Part shown: positions 25,201 to 34,336 of the stretch, piece by piece
Layout of the letters: every line of letters begins with the position of its first letter
How positions within the stretch are numbered: the first letter of the stretch is position 1
Source of the DNA: Onchidella celtica
Lineage: Eukaryota; Mollusca; Gastropoda; Systellommatophora; Onchidiidae
Reading direction: 5' to 3'
NCBI GenBank assembly: GCA_963931925.1
Contig: OZ007576.1
Location: 17,538,657 to 17,602,656 of the forward strand
DNA: 64,000 bases
Position numbers and translations under genes: made by a program
The notes under the pieces: generated by a model
What the model was told of the DNA's origin: nothing
What the model saw: only the letters and a program-made list of their open reading frames with translations
Databases searched by the model: none

Positions 25201-26186
25201 CGCAATGCAACCAGCAGGCATTTTAACCGCTTAGACACATCTCGAAGTTACACTCATCAGCTGATCCACCGGCCATATTGGTTGTCAGAAGAACAAAACA
25301 AAAACAATCTGTGACGTCATTCGCAATGCGCCTAAACACTACTAAACGGACCAAGGATGGCATAGGCCCCAGTTTAGTGGCTCACCACCAAATTATTGTG
25401 CATCACACTAAAACACTACTCACTGCCCAACACTACTCACTGCCCATACCGCTGCTATATGGGGAGTGAGTAGTGTGTTAGGGTAGCCACACAAAGGCCA
25501 CCGAATTCGGTCACGAGCCACTAGGCGCTTTAGGTGAGAAGAATTGCACTGTATAATTTCAACAACTGCACATAGAGCCCACCTACATTCGGTCCGTTTA
25601 TATAGTGCAATTCTTCTCACCTAAAGCGCCTAGTGGCTCGTGACCGAATTTGGTGGCCTTTGTGTGGCTACCCTAAGTGTGATGCATAATAATTAGGTCT
25701 AGCTTGGTCTGACTTACCCCTAACTTTGCAGGCCTGTAATGCAAGGACCAACTGCATCTGTTATATACCGTTTTGGTCTCCTTGCTGATAGAAAAGAGAA
25801 TACAGTCCACTGAGATGAGATGCTTTCGAAGACTCCTGGGCTTCTCCTACAAAAGATCATATATCACGAACGAAGAAGTTCGGAACAGAATCAGGCAAGT
25901 CGTTGGGCTCAACGAAGACCTGTTGACCTTGGTCAAAAGAGGTAGGCTCAAATGGTATGGCCATGTCATGAGATCATCAGGGCTTGCCAAGATATTCCTG
26001 CAGGGCACAGTGCAAGGAGGGAGAAAGAGAGGCAGACAGAGGAAGAGATTGGAGGACAATATCCCAGAATGGACGGGCTTGAGGTTGACCGATACAATCA
26101 GGAGGTCAGAAAAACCGAGAGGATTGGAGGATGCTGGTTGCCAGCGCCCCAAACGGTCCACAAGTCTACTGGATAGAGCTGAGAGA

Positions 26187-26221
<35 letters not shown>

Positions 26222-29200
26222 GACCGACGGGTTCAGTGTTAACGTCACAACACTGAGTTATATTGTGATCCAACTACATTGTAGTTCACTGTTGCGCCAG
26301 ATCTCACTGCGCGATGGAAAATACCAAAGTAGGTCAGGAATCAGAATGCAGAGACATCCAGGATCCAGGAATATAAAAAAAAAAAAAAACTGACTGTATT
26401 GTGGTTAGCTCTCTAGCGCCCAAACATCAGACTTTGTTGTCCAAAAATTCTGAAACTCATAAAGACGTATTTAAATTGGTAAAATGATTGTAAACGCAAC
26501 CTATAAAGGTTTAACTTGTCGGCCGATCAAAACCGGCTAGAGCGCGACTAGACTGACACTTTATTTCTTTTATTTTCTGTTTCCTTCTTCTTTCATTTCT
26601 CTCCTCATTCCCACCATTGCCAGCATCATCAATATATTCAAAGTTGTGTCGCAAGAAATAGAAATCGTATACTGGCGTTCTGTTGAATTAAATTTCTAAA
26701 ACAGAGAGGAAAAGGAAAATCAAGCGTTTGGTATAATTATTACTTCTTAGATTAATTACCGAAAGTTTGATTTGTATTTCTTTTTCCGTTGCGTTTGACT
26801 GCACTGTTTCCGCGAGGATTCACTACATACAACTGTTTTTCTTTGGCACATTTTGACTTTGCTTCAAGCCTTGCTGCCACCTCACAGATTTTCTTTTTAT
26901 ATATTGTATATATATATAAGTACATTGATAAAATGTTCAAAATTTGTTATTTCCACCTTTAACTAATCCTGGTTAGTTCATACATGAAGTTGTGGAGCTC
27001 TTAATACACCAGTTTCCTATTTGTTCACACTCATGTATGAACTTTTCTTGGCTGATCATTTCCCAACCGTCATATTTATAACTAGTCTATACACTGCCAC
27101 CGTCACGTCCAGTACTACCACCACTACCATCACCACTACCATCACCACCACCACTACCATCATCACCACCACTACCACTACCAACACCACTACCACCACC
27201 ACTACCACCATCATTACTACCCTCACTACCACCCTCACAAGTTCAAATCTTTCCTCCAGCATACATGGGCCCCAAATCTGCCACGGACGATGGACTGGAG
27301 AGAAATTTTGCTGTCAACTATTTGGGTCATTTCTACCTGACTCACCTACTCACGGACAAGGTTAGAACGTGGGAGTATTTTGTTTGTCAACAAACTTGTT
27401 AAAAAGTGCTGGAGTTCATAGGACATAAAACGACATTTTTCTTATAAACTTTTTAATGTCAATGCAAAATCTGATGAAGGCAAATTGCCTGTCTGTCCGT
27501 CTGTCACTCTGTCTCTCTGCCTGCCTTTCTATCCCTCTCTGTCTGTCTGTCTCTCCCCACCGGTCGCTCCCTCTCTTTCTCCCTGTCTCTACCTCTCTCT
27601 CCCCTTCTCTCTCTCTCCCTCTGTCACTCTCTCTGCCTCTCTCTCTCTCTCCCCCTGTATCTCCCCTCTCTCTCTCCGTTTCTCTCTCTCTTTCCCCTGA
27701 ATGTTTAAGTCAGTGGTGGCACATGATGGAAAACAAATATCTAAGATAATAAATTGTCTGCGGCCGCTATAATATAACCAGACCACAATAATTTTTTTTT
27801 TTTCTTTTTGCCAATTTGAAGAGATTGCTAAAATAAGAGCACTAATTGTCGTGATAATAACTTTTTTGAAGACGACAATCAACTTAACTTTGCGAAAGCT
27901 CGGGCGTGCTGAAATTTTATGTCAGCTTTTCGCGAACAAAATCACAAGTAGGGAGGAGAGAAAAAGCGCTAGTACGTTAAACCGAGTCCTGCAATAAAAC
28001 TGTTTTATAACAGACTTGTACGAAACCAAACTACCCTTCCGGCCGGGACAGGATGCTGTACATCCAACCGGACCCGAGTTTAGCGATCCTAACATGTCGC
28101 CTAAACTCTCTCTCGGGTCAACAGACTGAAAATTTTGTTACTTTTAGACATCAGCTGAAGAGTCATTTTTTGCACTCAGGATGTCCATCTACATGTAGTT
28201 TGTTGGGACGTTATTTTTTTTAACTATGCCTGTGTATTGTGTGTGTAATTCGTATGATATAAATGTTATAAATCGCTTAGAGCCTGAATGTTACCGGGAT
28301 GAAGCGCTATATAAATGCTATGTATTATTATTATCAGTTCAGTTGGCGCATTTGGTGGCTTATTCCTCGGCCGTGCCTAACTGTGTGCCCTTATAGTAAT
28401 ACAGCCACAAAACATCTACAACTATATATGTAACTGGATCTGACAAAACCGGGCTAAAGATTAACTACATACCGCATTCAAAAATCAACGAGAACTACTT
28501 CTTAGACGATTTCAAGCAAAATGTCTTAACTGAATGCAGAGAAATGGCTAATCTTTCATTACTACATGTATAAGCAAATCTCAATTTTCAGAAATAATGC
28601 CTTTTTCTTCTTTTCCGGGGTTTTCTCAGGAATTTGGTCTTTGACCTTAAGCCCAATTTCGTCAGATCCACTGACATATTTCACTTTTTTGTACCAAATT
28701 TCTGCAAAATCCATTCAGTAGTTTTGAATCTACCCATTACAAAACAGATTTCCTTGTATTTTTAAACTCTAGATGAAAAAGAACGCCCCGTCCCGCATCA
28801 TCAACGTGGTCTCGGACGCCTACAAGAAGGGCAGCATGGACTTCGACGACCTGGCCCTCAACAAAGGTTACAATACCTTTGGTGCCTACGCCAGATCCAA
28901 GTTTCTTCAGGTCGTCTTTAACTTGGAGTCCCATCGGCGACTATTTGGCGCGTGTGTCTGGTCATTCGCCGTCCATCCAGGTGGGTGAAGAGTCCACCTA
29001 TTGTAACGCTCTGGAAACACGTGAGAAGTGCTTCGGTAGGGGGCAGCTGTCCCTACTGATTTTCTTGCCCCTAACGGTTAGGGTCAGGGTTAGGATAGCA
29101 TTGTCTGGGTTGACGGCCTTGAAATATATATATATATACATGTATATAACTTCAGGGGGTTATGCAGGGAGCGGGGGGAGGGGGGGTGCTTCGATGGGGA

Positions 29201-30592
29201 CAGGTGTTCCTACCGAAGCAAACTAATCGTAGTTTGGCTTTCCAGACATCAACCTCGACATCACTTTCCAAATCAAGACCCCCACCCCCCCCCCCCCAAA
29301 GGGGGGGGGGGGGGAGAGGGTCACATTTTAAACTTTGAGCCCAGTTGTGACCCCCATAGTTTGTTGTTGTTTTTGTCACATTTGAACTTTGAACCCAGTT
29401 TAGTTGTGACACCCATAATTTTTTTTGGGGGGGAGGGGGGGGGGTCATATTTATAACTTTGAGCTGCCGCCGCCATAGATTTTTCTGTTGTTGTTGTTTT
29501 TAATTCTGTCCTTTCTTTCCAGGCGCCTGTAACACAGATCTGCTGAGAAACTACCCAGGTATGACAGGTAACGCCTTGCGAGTCATCGAGAGAATTATGT
29601 TCAAATCCCCTGATGAAGGATGCCAGACGATTGTTTACCTTGCTGTCGCTGACGGTCTCCGAGAGTTCTCTGGTAAGTTCACACAATTAAAACATGAACT
29701 CCAGGTGATACAGTCTGTGGTATCAGCTGTGTTGAGGTCTCTGTTTTCAGAGATCCCCCGAAAACAAAGACCTCAACACAGATGATAGGGCGGGTTTTTA
29801 GAATGAAATCTCTTCTGATGCCCACCAAACTGTGGAAACATGTCTTCTAAAGGCCTGGGTGAATCTTTTCCAATAACATTGTCGTAACTTAACAGAAAAG
29901 CAGAACACGTTTGGCGTGTGTGTGCTTTTTTTCTCTGAGGAATTCATTCTCTCCCACCCACCCCCCCCCCCCATTTTTTTAAAAATTTGAATTTTAACTA
30001 GTTCTGGAAAGTATCTCTGCAACAGATGAAGATGGAATTAAACTGTGGGACACCCACCTACTTCAGTAACTTTTATTTTGTAGAAATTCCTACGCACAAT
30101 CTCTCCACTACATGGTGGCCTCTACGCAACATAATGGCCTACATCAATTTTATTGATCTTTTTATATAGTTTTCAGAAACGTGAATCAAACTGCTTTATC
30201 AATGTGATTTGGTGTATGCTGTTCCTATTGTCATTGAGTATATGGACTTAACATAGCATCTGTTTTTTTGTTTACACGACAGTGGTAGGCTTGACCTCAA
30301 GAAGAATACATGTGTTAAAGTCCAATTTCAGTTTTGGCCTAAGTCTGATTTTGGCCAGTATTCCACGTGTAGTACAGTAATAGCACATTTTCAATTTCAT
30401 TTCCTACCAGGAAAAATATTTGCCAATTGCAAAGTGATCAAACCAGACGACAGGGTGAAGGACAAGGAGTTGGCCAAGAAACTGTGGGCTGTCAGTGCCC
30501 ATTTGTGTGGCTTCCAGTGTGATATTCCCGTGGAGGACGAACCAGCGCCTATTGCTGCTGAAGCAGGCCCGGAAGAGAAAAAGGCGCAGTAA
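16161..30592 (+). CDS. SDR-family oxidoreductase, retinol-dehydrogenase-like (gene span, six exons, 5' partial)
   Basis: Probable NAD(P)(H)-dependent short-chain dehydrogenase/reductase of the RDH11-14 type, whose relatives reduce or oxidise retinoids and lipid aldehydes at ER or mitochondrial membranes. The joined exons are 16161-16275, 17117-17244, 27260-27360, 28773-28980, 29523-29672 and 30411-30592. All junctions are GT-AG and every phase matches, giving about 294 codons. In order they show the nucleotide-binding GATGGLGKA loop, an Arg after the second strand (TGRE, often linked to NADPH preference), NNAG, the catalytic Ser in INVVSDAY, the active-site YARSK, and HPGACNTD. Family members are about 320-340 residues, so roughly 40 N-terminal residues (membrane anchor and start) are missing; no convincing first exon is visible in 1-16160. 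The C-terminus ends in an acidic, Ala/Glu-rich tail. The exact substrate cannot be inferred. Intron 2 is 10 kb and full of mobile elements. Confidence 0.93.
16474..16550 (+). mobile_element. L2-type LINE/SINE 3' tail
   Basis: gtaaagcgcctaaagc followed by gggcgctatataaatgatc and (att)n at 16529-16547. This is the conserved 3' tail shared by L2-like LINEs and their SINEs. A second tail is at 28258-28334. Confidence 0.7.
17117..17244 (+). CDS. SDR gene exon B: NNAG strand
   Basis: The acceptor is gatcag and the donor gtgagt. The exon completes the split Arg codon, then encodes KKTGNNQVNSLVLDLGSL, a helix, and HVLINNAG, the SDR NNAG motif that stabilises the central sheet. A 25-bp minisatellite starts almost directly after the donor. 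Confidence 0.94.
17256..18030. repeat. 25-bp minisatellite in SDR intron 2, about 30 copies
   Basis: Unit gtgacttgtgtggacctttt plus gtacg, with point variants (tatgg, gggcc, tttgg) and occasional short units. It begins about 12 bp after the exon B donor. Because 25 is not a multiple of 3, the antisense ORF of 220 codons (17429-18091) runs through all three phases of the repeat; it is an artefact. Confidence 0.95.
18031..20329. other. SDR intron 2, no gene seen
   Basis: AT-rich intronic DNA. A short CAT/CAA simple repeat lies at about 18520-18570 and CAA-rich sequence at 19195-19250. No supported exon was found. Confidence 0.5.
20330..20480 (+). mobile_element. Dispersed repeat D, copy 1
   Basis: ccaatttaaacacgtctttg, acaacaaagtctgatgtttg, ggcgctagagag and tattcctggatcctgaatgt all recur in reverse orientation at 26325-26492. 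It is an unclassified dispersed repeat. Confidence 0.7.
20481..20971. other. SDR intron 2, no gene seen
   Basis: Contains an antisense 100-codon ORF (20510-20812) rich in Lys, Ser and Asp with no recognisable domain. I do not support it as a gene. Confidence 0.4.
20972..21216. mobile_element. MITE family A, copy 3
   Basis: Left end gtgattggatctaacgaggc; right end aggaatttggtctttcattt then gcccgatttggtcagatcca and ctcaca. The arms are imperfect inverted repeats. The centre shares ggttaatctttcatatttta with copy 4. Confidence 0.85.
21217..22764. other. SDR intron 2, no gene seen
   Basis: AT-rich intronic DNA with poly-A and poly-T runs. No exon or recognised repeat. Confidence 0.5.
22765..23020. 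mobile_element. MITE family C, copy 1 (256 bp)
   Basis: Terminal inverted repeats of about 40 bp: left tgttgcaagaacgtatgtcc, right ggtgcacacgtgcttacaac. The interior includes taattaattattctttcaga and gggcagggttagggattcga. The second copy, in the opposite orientation, is at 34019-34336. Confidence 0.82.
23021..24465. other. SDR intron 2, no gene seen
   Basis: Intronic DNA with a G-run at 23391-23404. Short ORFs only. Confidence 0.5.
24466..24625. repeat. (CA)n microsatellite
   Basis: Interrupted CA repeat with ata and cta interruptions. A C-run lies close by at 24718-24730. Confidence 0.93.
24774..25028 (-). other. Unrecognised Cys-containing ORF in SDR intron 2
   Basis: 84 codons on the minus strand beginning MRRLKCSQCKSANESK, with WLCVGPYNKDGRYAQWAYIY and VCAKGDRCGK. 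Its composition is balanced rather than repeat-driven, and it has two CxxC-like pairs. I recognise no family. It has no clear splice sites and may be a fragment of a mobile element or of a captured gene. Confidence 0.25.
25391..25694. mobile_element. Large fold-back (palindromic) MITE, family E
   Basis: The outer arms aattattgtgcatcacact (25391-) and agtgtgatgcataataatt (-25694) are inverted. Inner arms of about 75 bp (25480-25554 and 25599-25674), with gggtagccacacaaaggcca mirrored by tggcctttgtgtggctaccc, are almost perfect and enclose a loop of about 45 bp. A further small hairpin of actactcactgccc / gggagtgagtagt lies inside the left side. Confidence 0.9.
25786..26185 (+). pseudogene. RTE-type LINE, 3' fragment of RT ORF
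   Basis: Encodes KRIQSTEMRCFRRLLGFSYK, ITNEEVRNRIRQVVG, DLLTLVKRGRLKWYGHVMRS, SGLAKIFLQGTVQGGRKRGR and QRKRLEDNIPEWTGL, the C-terminus of RTE-clade reverse transcriptases. The start is cut off and the frame is lost near 26110, so this is a dead, 5'-truncated copy. It ends near a (GA)n run at 26187-26218. Confidence 0.9.
26325..26492 (-). mobile_element. Dispersed repeat D, copy 2
   Basis: Reverse-oriented counterpart of 20330-20480: ccaggatccaggaatata, ctctctagcgcccaaacatc and agactttgttgt. A poly-A run of 14 (26377-26390) interrupts the match. Confidence 0.7.
26493..27090. other. SDR intron 2, no gene seen
   Basis: AT-rich intronic sequence. Nothing recognised. Confidence 0.5.
27091..27240. 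repeat. (ACC/ATC)n simple repeat before exon C
   Basis: Degenerate CCACTACCATCA units ending about 20 bp before the exon C acceptor, so the repeat makes up much of the region where the branch point should be. Confidence 0.93.
27260..27360 (+). CDS. SDR gene exon C
   Basis: The acceptor is ttcctccag and the donor gttaga. The exon encodes AYMGPKSATDDGLERNFAVN and YLGHFYLTHLLTDK, matching the SDR segment just after NNAG (compare ERNFAVNYLGHF with the usual E..F.VNHLGHF of retinol dehydrogenases). A (CCACTACCATCA)-type repeat ends about 20 bp before the acceptor. Confidence 0.94.
27490..27705. repeat. CT-rich low-complexity block
   Basis: TCTC/CTGT units in SDR intron 3. ORFs are composition artefacts. 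Confidence 0.88.
28108..28334 (+). mobile_element. L2-like LINE 3' end
   Basis: The reading frame from 28108 gives ENFVTFRHQLKSHFLHSG, a typical L2/CR1 ORF2 end. It is followed by a 3' UTR with gaagcgctatataaatgcta and (att)n at 28325-28334. It is 5'-truncated. Confidence 0.65.
28426..28679. mobile_element. MITE family A, copy 4
   Basis: Left atgtaactggatctgacaaa and ccgggctaaag; right aatttggtctttgaccttaa, gcccaatttcgtcagatcca and ctgacat. The right end is 94 bp before the exon D acceptor. Confidence 0.87.
28773..28980 (+). CDS. SDR gene exon D: catalytic Ser and Tyr-x3-Lys
   Basis: The acceptor is aactctag and the donor gtgggt. The exon encodes RIINVVSDAYKKG with the catalytic Ser, MDFDDL, then GAYARSKFLQVVFNLE with the active-site Tyr and Lys, and it ends in FAVHPG. 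The first codon is ATG, but the exon starts in phase 0 after an acceptor, so this is an internal Met and not the start. Confidence 0.94.
29150..29480. repeat. G/C homopolymer hairpin and tandem units in SDR intron 4
   Basis: A run of C (29279-29297, one A inside) is followed by AAA and 14 G (29301-29314), a near-perfect homopolymer hairpin. About three degenerate 70-90 bp units follow, each with 'gtcacatttgaactttga..ccagttgtgacccccat'. Other G-runs lie at 29172-29186 and 29428-29443. Confidence 0.9.
29523..29672 (+). CDS. SDR gene exon E: substrate-binding region
   Basis: The acceptor is tttctttccag and the donor gtaagt. The exon completes the HPG glycine, then encodes ACNTDLLRNYPG (compare HPG.V.T.L.R in RDHs) and FKSPDEGCQTIVYLAVAD, the conserved 'K.P.EGAQT.VY.A..' segment of this family. 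Confidence 0.94.
30411..30592 (+). CDS. SDR gene last coding exon with stop
   Basis: The acceptor is tttcctaccag and the stop is TAA at 30590-30592. The exon encodes GKIFANCKVIKP, AKKLWAVSAHLCGF and an acidic tail ending in PEEKKAQ. The 'G.Y...C......A.d...a..LW..S' pattern is the usual end of RDH-like SDRs. The tail after LCGF is lineage-specific, and no ER-retention or peroxisome signal is seen. Confidence 0.93.
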
Positions 30593-33500
30593 TCTCAGAG
30601 AAAATGGTTAGCACAGTTTGACAGACATCCACTCCCCGTTCACGCGGAAATGGACAGCGATGAGATTAACCAATGAATTTGACCTTGTAGGAACTTACTT
30701 CTGCGGGAGATAATTGATAAGCCAGCTATCTGATAAACAACTGGGAAGCAGGAACTGAATTCGCGATGTTTATGGTAAACATCTGGCAAAGTATGAAGAT
30801 CATGAGTGTGCAACTAATTATGTACCATGAGAAAGGTAATTCATGTGTAAAGAAACGGGACGAAAGAAAAATAGGAAGCAACATGGAGGCAAGTGGAATT
30901 TACTGAGGTCGATCTGAAAATTAAAAACTTACTGGTGAAAAAAACTACAACATATTGGAAGATTTAAATAATCCACCTCTCCCGGAACAAATGAATTTGC
31001 AGAAGGAAAATAGATGACGAGTGAAGACAACCATATTATGGATACGAAAATACCATAAAATGTACACTTAATTTCTCACGTAGGCCCAAGATTGAGAAGA
31101 GACTTGACTTTTTTAAAGGTTTGTAATCGAAACTGCTAAGGCAGTTGGCCTGTATTTCCAACGTAACAACTACAATGATTTTTTTTTTTTTTTTGCACTT
31201 CAACAAGTAGTATAGACAAATCAAGTTTTGAAAGTGTTTATTCATTAGTTTTATAAAATGGAAATGATACAGGACAAACTGTTGGTTTGTTTTTTTTTGT
31301 TCGAAAAAAAAATTACGGCCATAAAAATCATTATTACTTCATTTTTATTTTATAACACGCTTGAAGTTGAAAGACTCCATCAAGAAATGTGCTGACGTCT
31401 CTAATTGAATCCTATTGTTACAGCACTCTGAAGACAGCACTGGCTAAAGGTGGAAATTTTCTTTACTAAACCTGGAACTAGAGATGTGTATAACAGAACA
31501 AACGTGTCTGGGGAGTTTTATTGAAACACAGTTATGGCATTTTTCCACCTGAAATCATAAGGCTTACAGACTTAAATATTTTATTTTCTACCTTTCGTCT
31601 TGTTTTTCCACCAACACTGCTGATGCCAGTCGATAGCATAAATAAATCTGAGGCACAAGATTTTGCCTTGCTATACAAGTATGTCAACGAACATTCTATT
31701 ACTATGCAAAAAAGTTTATTTTAAAATATACATTATGCAATTCTATAGGACACGCCTTTGAGATTCAAATTTTAATATTTGCAAGAGTGAACAACTTTGA
31801 CTGCCTTACTTTATACAGTACTACTTGTATTATTTAAGACTATCATTTTGCTATATCGCTCATTCTATTCTTTACTTTCTTTTTTTTAAATTCTGTTGTC
31901 AAAACAACGGATAGCTTATATTAAGTTTTAGCTTACAAGTTCTGTATAAACCGAGAGTGTGGGAGTGCTTGTAGACTATCAATAGTTTGCATTCTATGCA
32001 TATTAATTTTTTACTTTTTCTGTTTTATATAAATTGTTCATTATGTATGTTAATTAATGTTTTTATCCGGATGTGCCTTATGAATATATGTGTCATTTAG
32101 TCTCTTGTCTACGAGTTTAATTGTTCAGCGTTCGAATACATTAATTCATAGTTGTTTTATATTCATAATCTTGCTAATTATCATGATTGATAGCGTGCAG
32201 CTGAAAGACTAAATGAAAAGGTAGATCGGATATTTGATCTTTGTCAGGATCTGTGAAAACAACACCTTTATTGCCTATTACCACATCCAGTAAAGATTAC
32301 AACTCTGCGTGCAAAAACTGCATCATGTATGAATGTCCATAATTAAAAGGGAGCTAAGTTGAAATGAAATACCATCAAATATAGGCTTATATGTTTCTGC
32401 TTCACTGGACCATTATGTGAACGTAATAATGGATGACTAGCTCAGTGAATTACCAAACAAACACACTGCTGTAAGAAAATGTACATCCACACATAACGCA
32501 CCTTCTTCAACTTAGTTAAAAGCCTAGTTAATGAAAAAAATACAAACAAAAGCTGTTATAACCGAAGACGACCATTGCTTTCAATTAGGGGAAGACACTC
32601 TTAGTTTTTGGGGGGTTTGGGCTCGACTAGTGAAAACCGGAGTAACCTAAACCCCACCAAGATTTACTGTAAACAAATGTGAATCTGCTCTCTGTATATG
32701 TCTAGGCCTATCTATGTTTATATCGTTAGGCCTTTGTGTGTCTTTTGAATGTGATGTTAGCTGATCTACCTATAGTTTTCGAAAGAACCCCCTAACTTTT
32801 GTCAGGGCCAAGAGAGCCTATGTGCCTATATCAGTATGAACAAGTGTGCTAGGCCAAGATGTGAATGGAGGATAAAAGTTTGTATTTTTTCTGTACATGT
32901 ACCGGTATGGTTTACTTACATGTACCTGACGATGGTGTGTAGAGCACATGTACATTTTAGCATGCCAGTTGCCGTGGTTAGAGATTATAGCAGATTGGTA
33001 TTCCAAACCTTAATTATAATGCAAATGGTAAGAATGGAAAAGTTCACCATGTTTTTGTCCGTGTGTATGTTCTCATTTTTTTTGTTTTTTTGTTGAACAT
33101 TCATTTGCTTCATTTACTCTGTTTATGTTTAAAGTATGTCAGTATTCATGTATTTCACAAGTTCACGCGTGTATTGTTTCATTATTTTTTAAAAATTAAT
33201 TTAATATCTTATGGGGAAAACCCATGAAAGAACGAACATTGTTCTTCCTCATTTCCAAAAAAAAAAAAAAAAAGATTCCTGTTTCCAGAAGGCCCACATC
33301 AAAATCCGGAGCTGATGTAATTTCAAAATGCGGAAGAAAAATGGCAATTTGAAATAATCGTGACATACATAAACGAAACACTTTACCGCGGGATTTTTTG
33401 CTCTCGCGTGACGAAATCCACGTTGAGTTATGATTAAAGATGTATATTTAAGCACAATTACCTAAGGCCTGATTCACACTTGGTACAGGCTGACTCCGAT

Positions 33501-34018
33501 ACTTTGACATCCATAACATGTAACAAATTTATTATTTGTTTATTGTTTACTCGTTGTCGTTGTGTTTTTTTTTTGTTTGCAACCCCCACCCCCACCTCCC
33601 TCAAGTTCCCACTAAAGTGCCTATAGACAGTGTCTGTTATTTGAGGTATAGACTGGCATTTTCGCCGAGTTTATATTATTATTTGTGTGTGAGTCTCGAA
33701 TCTTGCAGTACGTAGACCTGTGGTGATGCTCTAGCTGACAGAGGAATGCACACTGTGTATTGATTTTTTTTTTTTTTAACCTTCTTTGATGGAACGTTTT
33801 TAGATATCTAGCCATAATTATTTACGTCGTTGTTTGTACATGCTGAAATCAATCTGATATTTTGAAATAATTAAAACTATAGAATGGAAATTTCGTTACT
33901 CTTGCCAATCATGTCTGTGATCGTCCTTTTTTTTTTTTTCTTTCTTTGCATTCATTTGTTTAATGATCACGGAAGTCGCTCATAAACATGTACATATCAA
34001 CAAAATCTTTACTTTGGC
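30593..34018 (+). other. SDR gene 3' flank/UTR; no further gene seen
   Basis: AT-rich sequence after the SDR stop. A candidate polyadenylation hexamer is at about 31641 (ataaataaatc), but the true 3' end is not determinable. No other exon was supported. Confidence 0.5.
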
Positions 34019-34336
34019 TGTTGTTATAAATAAGTGGATTCGCACCCCCAAGCGTTTTGCGCTATGGGCGCGTTCGTATGCGTACCTATCCCTAACCCCG
34101 TCCTTATCCTCAACCCTAAATCTTATCCAATGACTAATCCTGACCCCCCCCCCCCTACCCTTTCAGCCAAAAAACAGGAGGAAAACAAAAAGAAAATCTG
34201 AAAGAATAATTAATTACGGCTGTTGTTGGGAACATTTCGGGAGGAGGTCTCTAGCTCTGGAGTCACAAAAGGCTTTAAAATACGTACCCTTCGCACAAAA
34301 AAAAAAACCTGGGCAACATACGTACTTGTCACAACA
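34019..34336. mobile_element. MITE family C, copy 2
   Basis: Same family as 22765-23020 in the reverse orientation: caagcgttttgcgctatggg at the left, ctgaaagaataattaattac in the middle, and gcaacatacgtacttgtcac plus aaca at the right. The left terminal repeat is more diverged. Confidence 0.78.

Noticed and set aside
28740-28988. 28773 ATG as a gene start
   Set aside because: It is the first codon of an internal SDR exon after a good acceptor, in frame with upstream exons.
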